From Sulfurospirillum cavolei (GTDB taxonomy: Bacteria > Campylobacterota > Campylobacteria > Campylobacterales > Sulfurospirillaceae): a stretch of 64,000 bases of DNA. Made by a program: the position numbers and the translations under genes. The stretch lies in assembly GCF_000813325.1 (NCBI RefSeq), contig NZ_BBQE01000003.1; one strand, written 5' to 3'. The stretch's first letter is position 1; the number at the start of each line of letters is the position of its first letter. This document shows, piece by piece, positions 53,156 through 61,825 of the stretch. Under the pieces are notes generated by a model. The model had not been told where the DNA came from and did no database searches. It saw nothing but the letters and a program-made list of their open reading frames with translations.

Positions 53156-54181
53156 CTATGTCTCCAAAAAGCTTAAGACCGATTGCGAAATTTCTTCAAG
53201 CGGTACGACGGCATCGACGCCTCCTAGCTTGATAGCCTCTCTTGGCATACCGAACACGACGCAACTCTCTTCAGACTGGGCAATTGTTTTAGCACCGTTT
53301 TGATGCATGTGAAGCATCCCTTTTGCCCCGTCGTTTCCCATACCGGTTAAAATCACTCCGATCGCATTGGCTCCGGCCACTTTCGCAACGGAATTGAACA
53401 TCACGTCGACGCTCGGACAATGCCCGTTGATTTTGCGACCTTCTCCGATTTCGACGTAATAACGTGCTCCCGAACGACGCAACACCATATGCAATCCCCC
53501 TCGCGCAACGTAAGCCGTACCGATTTCCAAAAAAGCTCCGTTTTGCGCTACTTTAACGTCGATAGCGCACAATTCGCTCAGGCGTGCCGCAAACGTAGCA
53601 ATGAACGTATCGGGCATATGTTGCACGATAATGACTGCCGGAGAATTTTTAGGCAGCCCTCTTAAGACGACTTTCAAAGCTTCCGTGCCTCCCGTACTTG
53701 AGCCGATAGCAATGACTTTTTTGGTCGTCTCCGCGATGCTGAGTTGATTCGCGATCACCCGTTTAAGCGGTACGATTTGACGCAATTTTGCGTACGATGC
53801 ATCGACGACTTTTTGAATCAATTCTTCTCGAATCTCTTCTTTACCGTCGTAAATATTTGAATGCGGTTTCGCCACATAATCGATGGCACCAGCCGCCAAA
53901 GCATCGAGCGTGACTTGCGCGCTTTTGCGCGTCAACGAAGAGACCATCACGACCGGTGTCGGCATATGGTTCATCAGCTTTTGAAGAAACGTAATGCCGT
54001 CCATTCGCGGCATCTCGACGTCTAAACAAATCACGTCCGGTCGTTTTTCGACGACCATATCGCGTGCGATATAAGCATCTGCGGCAAGACCTACGACTTC
54101 GATACGCGGATCGCTTTGTAAAATCTCTTGTAAAATATGGCGTGCCGTGGCACTGTCGTCCACGATCAAAACTTTAATCAT
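53156..54181 (-). CDS. cheB: Chemotaxis response regulator protein-glutamate methylesterase CheB
   Basis: 341 residues from ATG 54181 (MIKVLIVDDSATAR); a longer frame to 54226 overlaps cheD more deeply. The receiver has Asp in CLDVEMPRMDGITFLQKL. The methylesterase domain has the catalytic Ser in IGSSTGGTEAL, His in VIIVQHMPDTF and Asp in GMGNDGAKGM. It removes methyl groups and deamidates receptor glutamines. Overlaps cheD by 8 nt. Confidence 0.97.
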   Translation of the reverse strand: MIKVLIVDDSATARHILQEILQSDPRIEVVGLAADAYIARDMVVEKRPDVICLDVEMPRMDGITFLQKLMNHMPTPVVMVSSLTRKSAQVTLDALAAGAIDYVAKPHSNIYDGKEEIREELIQKVVDASYAKLRQIVPLKRVIANQLSIAETTKKVIAIGSSTGGTEALKVVLRGLPKNSPAVIIVQHMPDTFIATFAARLSELCAIDVKVAQNGAFLEIGTAYVARGGLHMVLRRSGARYYVEIGEGRKINGHCPSVDVMFNSVAKVAGANAIGVILTGMGNDGAKGMLHMHQNGAKTIAQSEESCVVFGMPREAIKLGGVDAVVPLEEISQSVLSFLET

Positions 54182-54644
54182 GCATGATCTCGTTTTGAAC
54201 GTATTTGAGCATAATACGATTGGCATCGCTGATCATCATAATGCGCCTTCCGTTATTTCCGCCCGTATCTTCAGCTTTAATGGGAATGCCGAGCGATCGT
54301 AACGTCTCTTTAGCAATCATAACGTTTTTTTGCCCGATCATTTGCGCTTCGCTATTGGCAACGTGAATATTAGCTCCGCCGAAAATCTTCGCTTCGATAT
54401 TGCGGCGCAAACACCCGATATTTTCCATCGTTTCTAGAAGCCTCGGTATTGCGATATTGCCGAATTTCGGGCTTTCCAAACCGTTTCCGTTCCACAAAGG
54501 CAGCAAATAATGGTTCATTCCGCCGATCATCGTAACCCTATCGTAAAGGCATACCGCAACGCACGATCCAAGTACCGTGACGATTTCCGTAGCTTCGACC
54601 CCTATGAAAATCTCACCGACATGGATAAACTTACGCGGTAGCAT
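54174..54644 (-). CDS. cheD: Chemoreceptor glutamine deamidase CheD
   Basis: 156 residues. Catalytic Cys in VLGSCVAVCLYD and His in GGMNHYLLP, with IFGGANIHVANSEAQMIGQK typical of CheD. Deamidates receptor Gln residues and, in some bacteria, binds CheC. Overlaps the kinase-like gene upstream by one base and cheB by 8 nt. Confidence 0.95.
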   Translation of the reverse strand: MLPRKFIHVGEIFIGVEATEIVTVLGSCVAVCLYDRVTMIGGMNHYLLPLWNGNGLESPKFGNIAIPRLLETMENIGCLRRNIEAKIFGGANIHVANSEAQMIGQKNVMIAKETLRSLGIPIKAEDTGGNNGRRIMMISDANRIMLKYVQNEIMHD

Positions 54645-55534
54645 TAAAACTCTTTCATCTCGAAATCGTCAAACATAAACTCATTGGCACTCTCGCTCGC
54701 AACCGACTCCGAAGCACTTGCTTCTTGAAGCTTCAATGCCACTTTAAAAACCGTCAACGCTTCGGAAGAGTCGTAATCGATCGAACCTTCCAGTGATTCG
54801 ACCAAGGCATTAACGACGCTTAAGCCCAGCCCCAATCCGTCGACCGATTCGCGCGCGCGGCTTTGTTTATCGACTTTTTTAAAGCGATTAAAGACCTCTT
54901 TTTTATGCTCTTTGGCAATGACGTCTCCGGTATTGCTGATCTCCATGACGACGGTCTCGTCTTGAATGTAGGCTCGAAACGAGACGGTATTTCCGCGAAA
55001 CGAATATTCGCAGGCATTGGAAACCAAGTTCATTAAAATCGTGTGCAACTTCTTGGCATCGCTAACGATTTTGCTCGGCATTTCGATTTTTTTAACGACA
55101 TGTAAGGATTTGTCTTCGATTAAATAGGCTAAAAGTTTACACACTTCTTCAAAAAGCATATCGATATCTACGCTACTCAAATGGCTTCCGATCTCGCCTG
55201 CTTCAATCTCGGCGGCGGTAAAAATATTCCCGAGCTGAAAATTGAGTTTTTGAAGCTCTACGTCCAACAAAAGTTTCATGCTTTGCGTACGCGGCGAATC
55301 ATCGTTTTTCAACATCATGGACGAAAGATTGAGAAGCGAGCCGATCGGATTATTGAAAACATTTTTAATTAATGAAAGAAATTCGCCTTTAACTTTATCG
55401 GTTTCACGTAGCTTTTCATTGAGATCGTAGAGTTTTTTGGTTAAAAATTCCAACTCTTTGAGCGTCTCGTTTTTTTGCTCGAAGCGTTTTTTAACTTCTG
55501 CCAATAACCGCGCATCGCTTATATCGTCCATCAT
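54644..55534 (-). CDS. Degenerate histidine-kinase-like protein lacking the phospho-acceptor His
   Basis: 296 residues. A coiled coil (about 10-50) leads into a dimerisation helix KGEFLSLIKNVFNNPIGSLL. Aligned with the usual FLANMSHELRTPL, Asn58 replaces the His. The HATPase domain keeps the N-box MNLVSNACEYS and the glycine box DGLGLGLSVVNAL, but the G1 region reads ISNTGDVI, with Asn where Asp is usual. No sensor or membrane segment. It ends DDFEMKEF, a tail close to that of the receptor in this operon. Probably a non-catalytic scaffold or ATP sensor; coded between cheR and cheD. Confidence 0.85.
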   Translation of the reverse strand: MMDDISDARLLAEVKKRFEQKNETLKELEFLTKKLYDLNEKLRETDKVKGEFLSLIKNVFNNPIGSLLNLSSMMLKNDDSPRTQSMKLLLDVELQKLNFQLGNIFTAAEIEAGEIGSHLSSVDIDMLFEEVCKLLAYLIEDKSLHVVKKIEMPSKIVSDAKKLHTILMNLVSNACEYSFRGNTVSFRAYIQDETVVMEISNTGDVIAKEHKKEVFNRFKKVDKQSRARESVDGLGLGLSVVNALVESLEGSIDYDSSEALTVFKVALKLQEASASESVASESANEFMFDDFEMKEF

Positions 55535-55538
55535 CGTC

Positions 55539-56360
55539 TTACACCTTCTGATAAATTGAAGCCCCTTTAGATTTAAAGCCTTGTTTCATATCGGTAAGGG
55601 CTTCGGAACTTCCGATAAACAAATACCCCTCTTTCGTAAGAAGCGTATGAAATTTTTTAACCAATTGTTCTTGCGTAGGCTTATCAAAATAGATCATAAC
55701 GTTGCGGCAAAAGATAATATCAAACATCCCTTCTTTAAAAAGAGCGTAATTTCCCGTCACCAAGTTATACTCGCGAAACGTTATCATAGACTTTAAACGT
55801 TCGTTTATCCTAAACGACTGCGTTTGCGCTTCGTACGTAAAATAACGTTGTAGCAAACTAGGATCGATCCCTGCACATGCTTTTTGCGTATACGTTCCCG
55901 TTTGCGCCGCTTTTAAAACACGCGGCGACACGTCCGTCGCTAAAATTTTAATATCCCACGCACCGCTTTTGGCTAAATGCGTATCTAAGAACATCGCAAG
56001 GCTATAGGGCTCTTCGCCGCTAGAACATGCCGCCGACCAAATGCGTAGCTTTTTAGCCGGATGTTCCGCAAGTGCGGCACTGTACGTTTTTAAAAACTCC
56101 CACTGTTTGGCTTCGCGAAAAAAAGAGGTCACGTTCGTCGAAATCAACGAGGAGAGGTACGCAAACTCTTCCCCGCTCGTATCGTTACACAAACGATCGT
56201 AATACTCTTTAAAACTGACTAAACCAAGCTGTTTTACGCGTTTGGCAAGGCGCGCTTGCACCAAGTAAATTTTTTGTGCGCCTAGATTAATCCCTAAATG
56301 GTCATAAATATAGTGTTGAAAAAGCGTAAACTCTTTTTGGCTGAGCACCAAATTGCTCAT
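55539..56360 (-). CDS. cheR: Chemoreceptor methyltransferase CheR
   Basis: 273 residues. An N-terminal helical domain (FTLFQHYIYDHLGINLGAQ) and a SAM-dependent methyltransferase domain (IWSAACSSGEEPYSLAMFL, ILATDVSPRVLKAAQ, FDIIFCRNVMIYFDKPTQ). Adds methyl groups to receptor glutamates. Overlaps cheA by one base. Confidence 0.96.
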   Translation of the reverse strand: MSNLVLSQKEFTLFQHYIYDHLGINLGAQKIYLVQARLAKRVKQLGLVSFKEYYDRLCNDTSGEEFAYLSSLISTNVTSFFREAKQWEFLKTYSAALAEHPAKKLRIWSAACSSGEEPYSLAMFLDTHLAKSGAWDIKILATDVSPRVLKAAQTGTYTQKACAGIDPSLLQRYFTYEAQTQSFRINERLKSMITFREYNLVTGNYALFKEGMFDIIFCRNVMIYFDKPTQEQLVKKFHTLLTKEGYLFIGSSEALTDMKQGFKSKGASIYQKV

Positions 56361-58417
56361 TAATACAACTCTTCAACATTTAAAATCAATGCGACCTCGC
56401 CGTTACCCATAACGGCACCTCCGCTGACGCCTTCCGTTTTAGCGAAAAATTCTCCCAAAGTCTTAATGACGACTTGCTGACGACCGACCAATTCATCGAC
56501 CAATAAAGCGAATTTACCTTTTTGGTTTTCGATACACACTAAGGTAGATTCCCACGCATTCGGCTTTTGAGTGTCGAGTTCAAGCACTCTGTTTAAGCGA
56601 ACGATCGGTAAAAGCTCCGATCGGAGTTGCACGAACTCTTCTTTACTGCCGGCAACATGGACTTCATCCTCGGCAGGTCGAAACGACTCGATAATGCATA
56701 GCGTCGGGATAATAAAAATCTTTTCACTCGAACGTACGATCATACCGTCGATAATCGCTAACGTTAAAGGCAAGATAATCAAAAACGTACTGCCTTGATT
56801 TGGGGTGGAAGAGATTTCCACTTTTCCGCGAACGCTTTCAATCGCCGTACGAACAACGTCAAGTCCGACGCCGCGCCCCGAAAGATCGCTGATCACGTCC
56901 GCCGTCGAAAATCCGGGTTGCATAATCAAGTTGTAAATCTGTGCCTCGTTGAGTTCGTCTTCGGGTTTTACCAAACCTCTCTCCAAGGCTTTTTGGTACA
57001 CTTTTTCTTTATTGATGCCTCGACCGTCGTCTTTGACTTCAATGATAATATTGCCGCCTCGATGGTATGCACTAAGCATTACGATACCCTCATCGCTTTT
57101 GCCCGCTTTGCGGCGTTCTTCGACGTTCGTTTCGATCCCGTGGTCGATCGAGTTGCGAATAATATGAATCAAAGGATCGGAAAGTGCTTCCACCATCGTT
57201 TTATCGATCTCGGTATCTTCGCCTTGAAGAACGAGGTGTATCGGCTTTCCGACTTTTTTCGAGGAATCGCGCACGACGCGTTTCATCTTTTCAAACGTAT
57301 CGCGAATCGGGATCATACGTAACGACATCACGCGATTTTGGATCAACTTGGTAATTTTTGAAAGATTTTCGATGGTTTTCGTGACTTCGGCATCGCGTAC
57401 CGCTTTAATTTTACCGTTTTCGCCCAGATAATTTTGAGCAATAACCAACTCTCCGATCGAATCGAACAACTCGTCGAGCTTTTGCGCATCGATTTTTAAA
57501 AACGTTTTTTGAACCAATGCGGCTTTGATCTCTTTGTTTTCCTCTTTGGCAAGAGGCACACTCGCGACTTCTAAAGACGCTTCAGGAACGACGCTTGGTA
57601 TCGGTTGCGCGACGATAGGTCTTGGCACGGCAACGATACGGTACTCCTGCGGCTCTAAAAAATCAAAAATCTCTTCGATTTGCGCTTGCGAACTTTGGGT
57701 CGCGTACACAATCTCGACTTGTCTAAAATAATTGTATTCGCTATCGAACGTCTCTAGCGTGCATGTGTCGATCGGACTCCAAAAAGAGGCCAAAATACGT
57801 CCGACATGTGAAAGGTTTTTGAAAAATAAAAAGTGGTCGAACCCGCGCAAATAGATATCGCTATCCAACGTTAGAACGATCGTATAAAGCGTTTCTTCAC
57901 CCTCAAGTCGCTCAAAAAAAGAGGCTACGTCGGGGCGTTGAACCAGCATCGGTTCGTCAAAAATCTCATTACCGAACTCTTGCGCAAGATCGTTACATGT
58001 TATTGTCGCTTGTGCGGGTTCGGGAGTCGTTTTCAACGTCGAAATAATCTTTTGGATTTGATTGAGGCATGCTTCGTAACCCTCGGGATGACCGCTACGC
58101 TCCGAAATTTCAAACTCAAGCGTCTCTTTGATCAGGTTGACGCTTTCCAAAAAAAGATCGACGTGGCTTGCGCTCGGCGTTATATCGGAACTTCTAAAAA
58201 AGTCTAAAACATCTTCGAAATGATGCACAAACTCCCCAAGACGCGAAAAATTAAACGCGTTAGCACTCCCTTTTAAGGTGTGAACGCCTCGAAAAATTTC
58301 GTTTAAAAGGGCTTTATTACTCGGCGACTCTTCGTAATTTAAAATATCGATATCCATCTTTTCGATAATATCGTTTGCTTCTTCGATAAAAATCTGTTTT
58401 AGTTTTTCTTTACTCAT
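56360..58417 (-). CDS. cheA: Chemotaxis histidine kinase CheA
   Basis: 685 residues from ATG 58417 (MSKEKLKQIF). Domains: HPt with phospho-acceptor His46 in GVHTLKGSANAF, a middle region of about 170 residues (not an obvious standard P2), the dimerisation domain (LDELFDSIGELVIAQNYLGE), the ATPase core (HIIRNSIDHGIET, VKDDGRGIN, GRGVGLDVVRTAI) and a CheW-like C-terminal domain ending NVEELY. No attached receiver. Overlaps the STAS-like gene upstream by 8 nt. Confidence 0.96.
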   Translation of the reverse strand: MSKEKLKQIFIEEANDIIEKMDIDILNYEESPSNKALLNEIFRGVHTLKGSANAFNFSRLGEFVHHFEDVLDFFRSSDITPSASHVDLFLESVNLIKETLEFEISERSGHPEGYEACLNQIQKIISTLKTTPEPAQATITCNDLAQEFGNEIFDEPMLVQRPDVASFFERLEGEETLYTIVLTLDSDIYLRGFDHFLFFKNLSHVGRILASFWSPIDTCTLETFDSEYNYFRQVEIVYATQSSQAQIEEIFDFLEPQEYRIVAVPRPIVAQPIPSVVPEASLEVASVPLAKEENKEIKAALVQKTFLKIDAQKLDELFDSIGELVIAQNYLGENGKIKAVRDAEVTKTIENLSKITKLIQNRVMSLRMIPIRDTFEKMKRVVRDSSKKVGKPIHLVLQGEDTEIDKTMVEALSDPLIHIIRNSIDHGIETNVEERRKAGKSDEGIVMLSAYHRGGNIIIEVKDDGRGINKEKVYQKALERGLVKPEDELNEAQIYNLIMQPGFSTADVISDLSGRGVGLDVVRTAIESVRGKVEISSTPNQGSTFLIILPLTLAIIDGMIVRSSEKIFIIPTLCIIESFRPAEDEVHVAGSKEEFVQLRSELLPIVRLNRVLELDTQKPNAWESTLVCIENQKGKFALLVDELVGRQQVVIKTLGEFFAKTEGVSGGAVMGNGEVALILNVEELY

Positions 58418-58679
58418 GGCTGTTCCAATAAAGCGTACCGAAAACACCCAAGTCTAAAGGTATTTTATCGATTGCATCGATTTTAAGGCTCGGTTTTTCC
58501 TGTTTCAAGCACCATAAAAGCGCCCATAAAGAAGAGCTCGTCGGTAAGCCTTCTTTGGAAGGGAAAATCACAATCTCTTCAATATAGGCTAACCGGTCTT
58601 TGACAAAAAGCGTCAAAGCTTTGATCTCTTCCAAATCCATATCGAAATCAAGCTCCAGTACATCACCGTCTATACACAT
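58410..58679 (-). CDS. Small STAS-like protein in the chemosensory operon
   Basis: 89 residues. Strand-helix pattern LELDFDMDLEEIKALTLFVK, IEEIVIFPSKEGLPTSSSL, WALLWCLKQEKPSLKIDAID resembles a compact STAS (anti-sigma-antagonist-like) fold, with a Ser triplet where the phospho-Ser region of SpoIIAA-type proteins lies. Similar small genes lie next to cheA in some chemosensory clusters. Family assignment is tentative. Confidence 0.6.
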   Translation of the reverse strand: MCIDGDVLELDFDMDLEEIKALTLFVKDRLAYIEEIVIFPSKEGLPTSSSLWALLWCLKQEKPSLKIDAIDKIPLDLGVFGTLYWNSHE

Positions 58680-58766
58680 ATACTACCCTTCTTACAAGCT
58701 TGGTACACAACGCGCTACATGTCACTTTTGATGCAGCGCTTTTTCGTACGGAAAAGAGTTTTTTGT

Positions 58767-60764
58767 TTAAAACTCTTTTAGATCGTCTTCGCCTAAAGGA
58801 AAGACATCTTCATTGCTACGCTTGGAGGCGGTTTGCGAAAAAGAAGGCGTTTTAACTTTTTTTGCACCGGAAGTGACCGACAAACGTTTCGGCGCGGGAA
58901 CAACCGGTGAAAGACGTTTTGTTGTGCTTGCTAAACTTGGACGAGGCGAATCTTTACCCATATCAAACCCGGCTAAAGCAGCCATTTCCGCAACGCTTTG
59001 AAGCATTGCCAACGCTTGTGCGTTGAGTTCTTCGGCCGCCGCCGCCGTCTCTTCGGACGCGGAAGCGTTTTGTTGGGTAATCTGATCGACCGATCCCATC
59101 GCCGTTGCGATTTGGTTCATTCCTTCGGCTTGTTCTTTAGCGGAAATCGCAATCTCTCCGATCAGATCCGACGTCTTTTTGATGCCGTTGAGGATTTCGG
59201 TAAACGACTCTTTCGTTTTATTGGCGACTTCGGTTCCCGCTTTGACTTGATCGATACTTGCTTCAATAATGCCCGTAATCTCTTTAGCGGCACCCGCGCT
59301 ACGCTCCGCCAGATTTTTAACCTCTTCGGCGACGACGGCAAAACCAAGACCGTGTTCACCCGCACGCGCGGCTTCTACGGCGGCATTAAGTGCTAAAAGA
59401 TTGGTTTGAAACGCAATTTCGTCGATTGTTTTAATAATTTTGGCAATTTTTTGTGAAGAATCGGTAATTTTTTCCATCGCGACCATAAGATCTTGAACAC
59501 GTTGATTGCCCTCTTTTGCCGCATCGTTGGAGTGTTGCGCCAAGATGTTCGCTTCGCGTGAATTTTCCGCGTTTTGGTTGTTGCTCGCAGTGGCTTGCTC
59601 GATCGTCGCGCTAACTTCTTCAACGCTACTCGCTTGCGAACTTGCACCCTCTGCTAAAGAAACCGACGCCGAGCTAATTTGCTCACTGGCACTCACGACT
59701 TGCGTCGTACCTTCAGAGAGCGACTTCACGGATTCGACGACGACTTTGACGATACTACGAATAATAAACACTGCGGTCAAAAGACTGATGATAACGGCAA
59801 TAACCAAACCTACGAGCATCACGACAGAGGCAACGCTTAAAGAATCGGAAGCATTATCGGAAACTTCTTTCGTATTGCCGACGCCCAGTTGCATCACGGA
59901 AGACGCCGCATCTAAAACATCGGCGGCGGCTTTCACGCGAATCGCATTTTCCGTTGCGGTTTCTTGCATAACGCTTATCATTCCTTTTAAGGAAGATTCG
60001 TAAACTTTAGCGGCATTTTCAATGTTCTTTAAATCTTCAAGATTATTAGCTTGAACGGTATTGGCTTTGATTTCGGTTAATAATTTATAGATGGCATCGA
60101 AAGAGGCGACGGCATTTTCAAGCATTTTCAAATCCCGTTTGAGTTGCGCACGCTGACCTAAGACGCGTGTATTGTGCGCAAGATCGATGACTTCGTTAAT
60201 ATGGCTTATTTTAGTAAGACGTGATACCAATTTTGCACCGTCTTGCTTCGTGTTAATCTCTTCTTTAAGTTTACTCTCTTGATTATCGAGGTATTTAGAA
60301 GCATTTTTCATAAAAATCGTTGCATTTTCAACCGTCGCGGCATCGTACTGCTTTTTGCGCTCTAAAAGTTTTTCGGAACGATCACTCGATGCGATATACT
60401 CTAAAGTGCTTTTTGAAGCTTTTTGTTCGCCTTCAATCAAATTGGTTAAATGGTATTTTTTCCCGTGAACTTGCGCTTCGTTCAAATATTTTTGAAGGTT
60501 AATAAACTCTTTTTTGGCATTTGCAAGCGACTGTTCATTGTCCTGCATGGTAAAAGCGCGAACATCGTAACGAATTTGATTGGCTGATGCAAAAATCTTA
60601 CTTGCTATTTCAACTTCCGGAGCATAAACCTCTGCAAGTTTTGCGGAATCTTGAGAAGCATTACGCATATTGACAATAGCCAAGATACCTAATGCCAACG
60701 TAATGAACAATAAAATACCGAATCCGATAGAAATTCTTTTGCCCAATGTCATAGTCTTATTCAT
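58767..60764 (-). CDS. Methyl-accepting chemotaxis protein of the operon
   Basis: 665 residues. Two membrane helices: residues about 12-34 (FGILLFITLALGILAIVNM) and about 310-335 (VMLVGLVIAVIISLLTAVFI), enclosing a long helical periplasmic sensor region of about 280 residues. The cytoplasmic signalling domain has DEIAFQTNLLALNAAVEAAR and AGEHGLGFAVVAEEVKNLAE. The C-terminus continues with a linker rich in S, P and K and ends GEDDLKEF rather than the classical NWETF CheR pentapeptide. Probable input of the CheA encoded downstream. Confidence 0.93.
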   Translation of the reverse strand: MNKTMTLGKRISIGFGILLFITLALGILAIVNMRNASQDSAKLAEVYAPEVEIASKIFASANQIRYDVRAFTMQDNEQSLANAKKEFINLQKYLNEAQVHGKKYHLTNLIEGEQKASKSTLEYIASSDRSEKLLERKKQYDAATVENATIFMKNASKYLDNQESKLKEEINTKQDGAKLVSRLTKISHINEVIDLAHNTRVLGQRAQLKRDLKMLENAVASFDAIYKLLTEIKANTVQANNLEDLKNIENAAKVYESSLKGMISVMQETATENAIRVKAAADVLDAASSVMQLGVGNTKEVSDNASDSLSVASVVMLVGLVIAVIISLLTAVFIIRSIVKVVVESVKSLSEGTTQVVSASEQISSASVSLAEGASSQASSVEEVSATIEQATASNNQNAENSREANILAQHSNDAAKEGNQRVQDLMVAMEKITDSSQKIAKIIKTIDEIAFQTNLLALNAAVEAARAGEHGLGFAVVAEEVKNLAERSAGAAKEITGIIEASIDQVKAGTEVANKTKESFTEILNGIKKTSDLIGEIAISAKEQAEGMNQIATAMGSVDQITQQNASASEETAAAAEELNAQALAMLQSVAEMAALAGFDMGKDSPRPSLASTTKRLSPVVPAPKRLSVTSGAKKVKTPSFSQTASKRSNEDVFPLGEDDLKEF

Positions 60765-60783
60765 CCCCTATCCTTTTATAGTG

Positions 60784-61275
60784 CTACGCAGTTTTACTTA
60801 ATGCTTGTACGACACCCAATTCGTCTTCGCCGAAAAGAGCTACCAAATCCAAAATCATAATGACTTTATTTTTCTGTTTTGCCATATTTTTAATAAATTT
60901 CGTATCTACGTTGGATCCGAACTCCGGAGGCAAAGAGATATTTTCATCGTCTACGTTCACGACTTCTTCAACTTTGTCGACGATAAAACCTATATTCTTT
61001 CCGTCGATCGTAATGATCACGATAGAAGTGTACATGTGAGGTTCGATTTCGGGCATATCAAATTTGATACGCATATCCACGACGGGGATAATATTTCCGC
61101 GAAGGTTCATAACGCCTTTGATAAAATGCGGCGTTTTCGGCACGGGAGTCGTTTTCATCATCGCGATGATCTCTTTTACGTCAAAAATATTGACACCGTA
61201 TATTTCATCTTGCAAATAAAACGTCAGAAACCGATTGGCGGTTAGTCCGACTCCTTTAGCATGCTTCTCTTCCAT
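60784..61275 (-). CDS. cheW: Chemotaxis coupling protein CheW
   Basis: 163 residues, a CheW SH3-like fold: FLTFYLQDEIYGVNIFDVKE, FIKGVMNLRGNIIPVVDMRI and GFIVDKVEEVVNV. Bridges receptor and CheA. It lies between cheY (1 nt) and the receptor gene (19 nt). Confidence 0.95.
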   Translation of the reverse strand: MEEKHAKGVGLTANRFLTFYLQDEIYGVNIFDVKEIIAMMKTTPVPKTPHFIKGVMNLRGNIIPVVDMRIKFDMPEIEPHMYTSIVIITIDGKNIGFIVDKVEEVVNVDDENISLPPEFGSNVDTKFIKNMAKQKNKVIMILDLVALFGEDELGVVQALSKTA

Positions 61276-61276
61276 G

Positions 61277-61663
61277 TTACAGTCCTAATACCATCGTAAT
61301 CGCTTTGATGAGTTTATCGTCGCTAAAAGGCTTTACCATCCACCCCGTCACCCCGATAGCCTTACCGCGAGCTTTCATGTCCGGAGAACTTTCCGTCGTC
61401 AAGATGAGAATGGGTCTGTTTTTAAATTTATCATGGGATTTAAGTTCGGCCGCAAGATCAAGTCCGCTCATTTGTGCCATGTTAATATCGCTGATTAAAA
61501 GATCGTAATCTTCTCTGCCGCTTAAAAGGGCGTCAAGCAGTTCCGCAGGGTTAAGGTACGTCGCAAACTGAATCGTTCCTCGCCCGATCATCTCTTCAAG
61601 AGCCATCTGTGCCGTTGCAAGAATCGTTTTAGAATCATCTACTAAAATGACTTTTTTACCCAC
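61277..61663 (-). CDS. cheY: Chemotaxis response regulator CheY
   Basis: 128 residues from GTG 61663 (GKKVILVDDSKTILATAQ), which has AAAGGAG just upstream; an earlier GTG at 61684 would include that site in the coding sequence. Receiver features: VDDSKT, Asp in DLLISDINMAQMSGLDLA, Thr/Lys in LILTTESS and WMVKPFS. First gene of the eleven-gene operon; TATATT-like sequence upstream may be its promoter. Confidence 0.92.
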   Translation of the reverse strand: MGKKVILVDDSKTILATAQMALEEMIGRGTIQFATYLNPAELLDALLSGREDYDLLISDINMAQMSGLDLAAELKSHDKFKNRPILILTTESSPDMKARGKAIGVTGWMVKPFSDDKLIKAITMVLGL

Positions 61664-61825
61664 ACTATCTCCTTTGACTACCACGAGTTTTTGTGCTCTA
61701 TGGTAATAGCAATCCTCGTTAATATAGCTTAAAGAATATTAAAGAAGTGTTAAAAATATCGGGAAAATACGTATGCAAATCTATTATGGAACTCGTTTTG
61801 CTTTTTAAGGTAAAAAGGAGAGATT

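Noticed and set aside
56795..57322. Plus-strand open frame (175 codons) opposite cheA
   Set aside because: Shadow of the conserved CheA ATPase region; no ribosome-binding site or family match.
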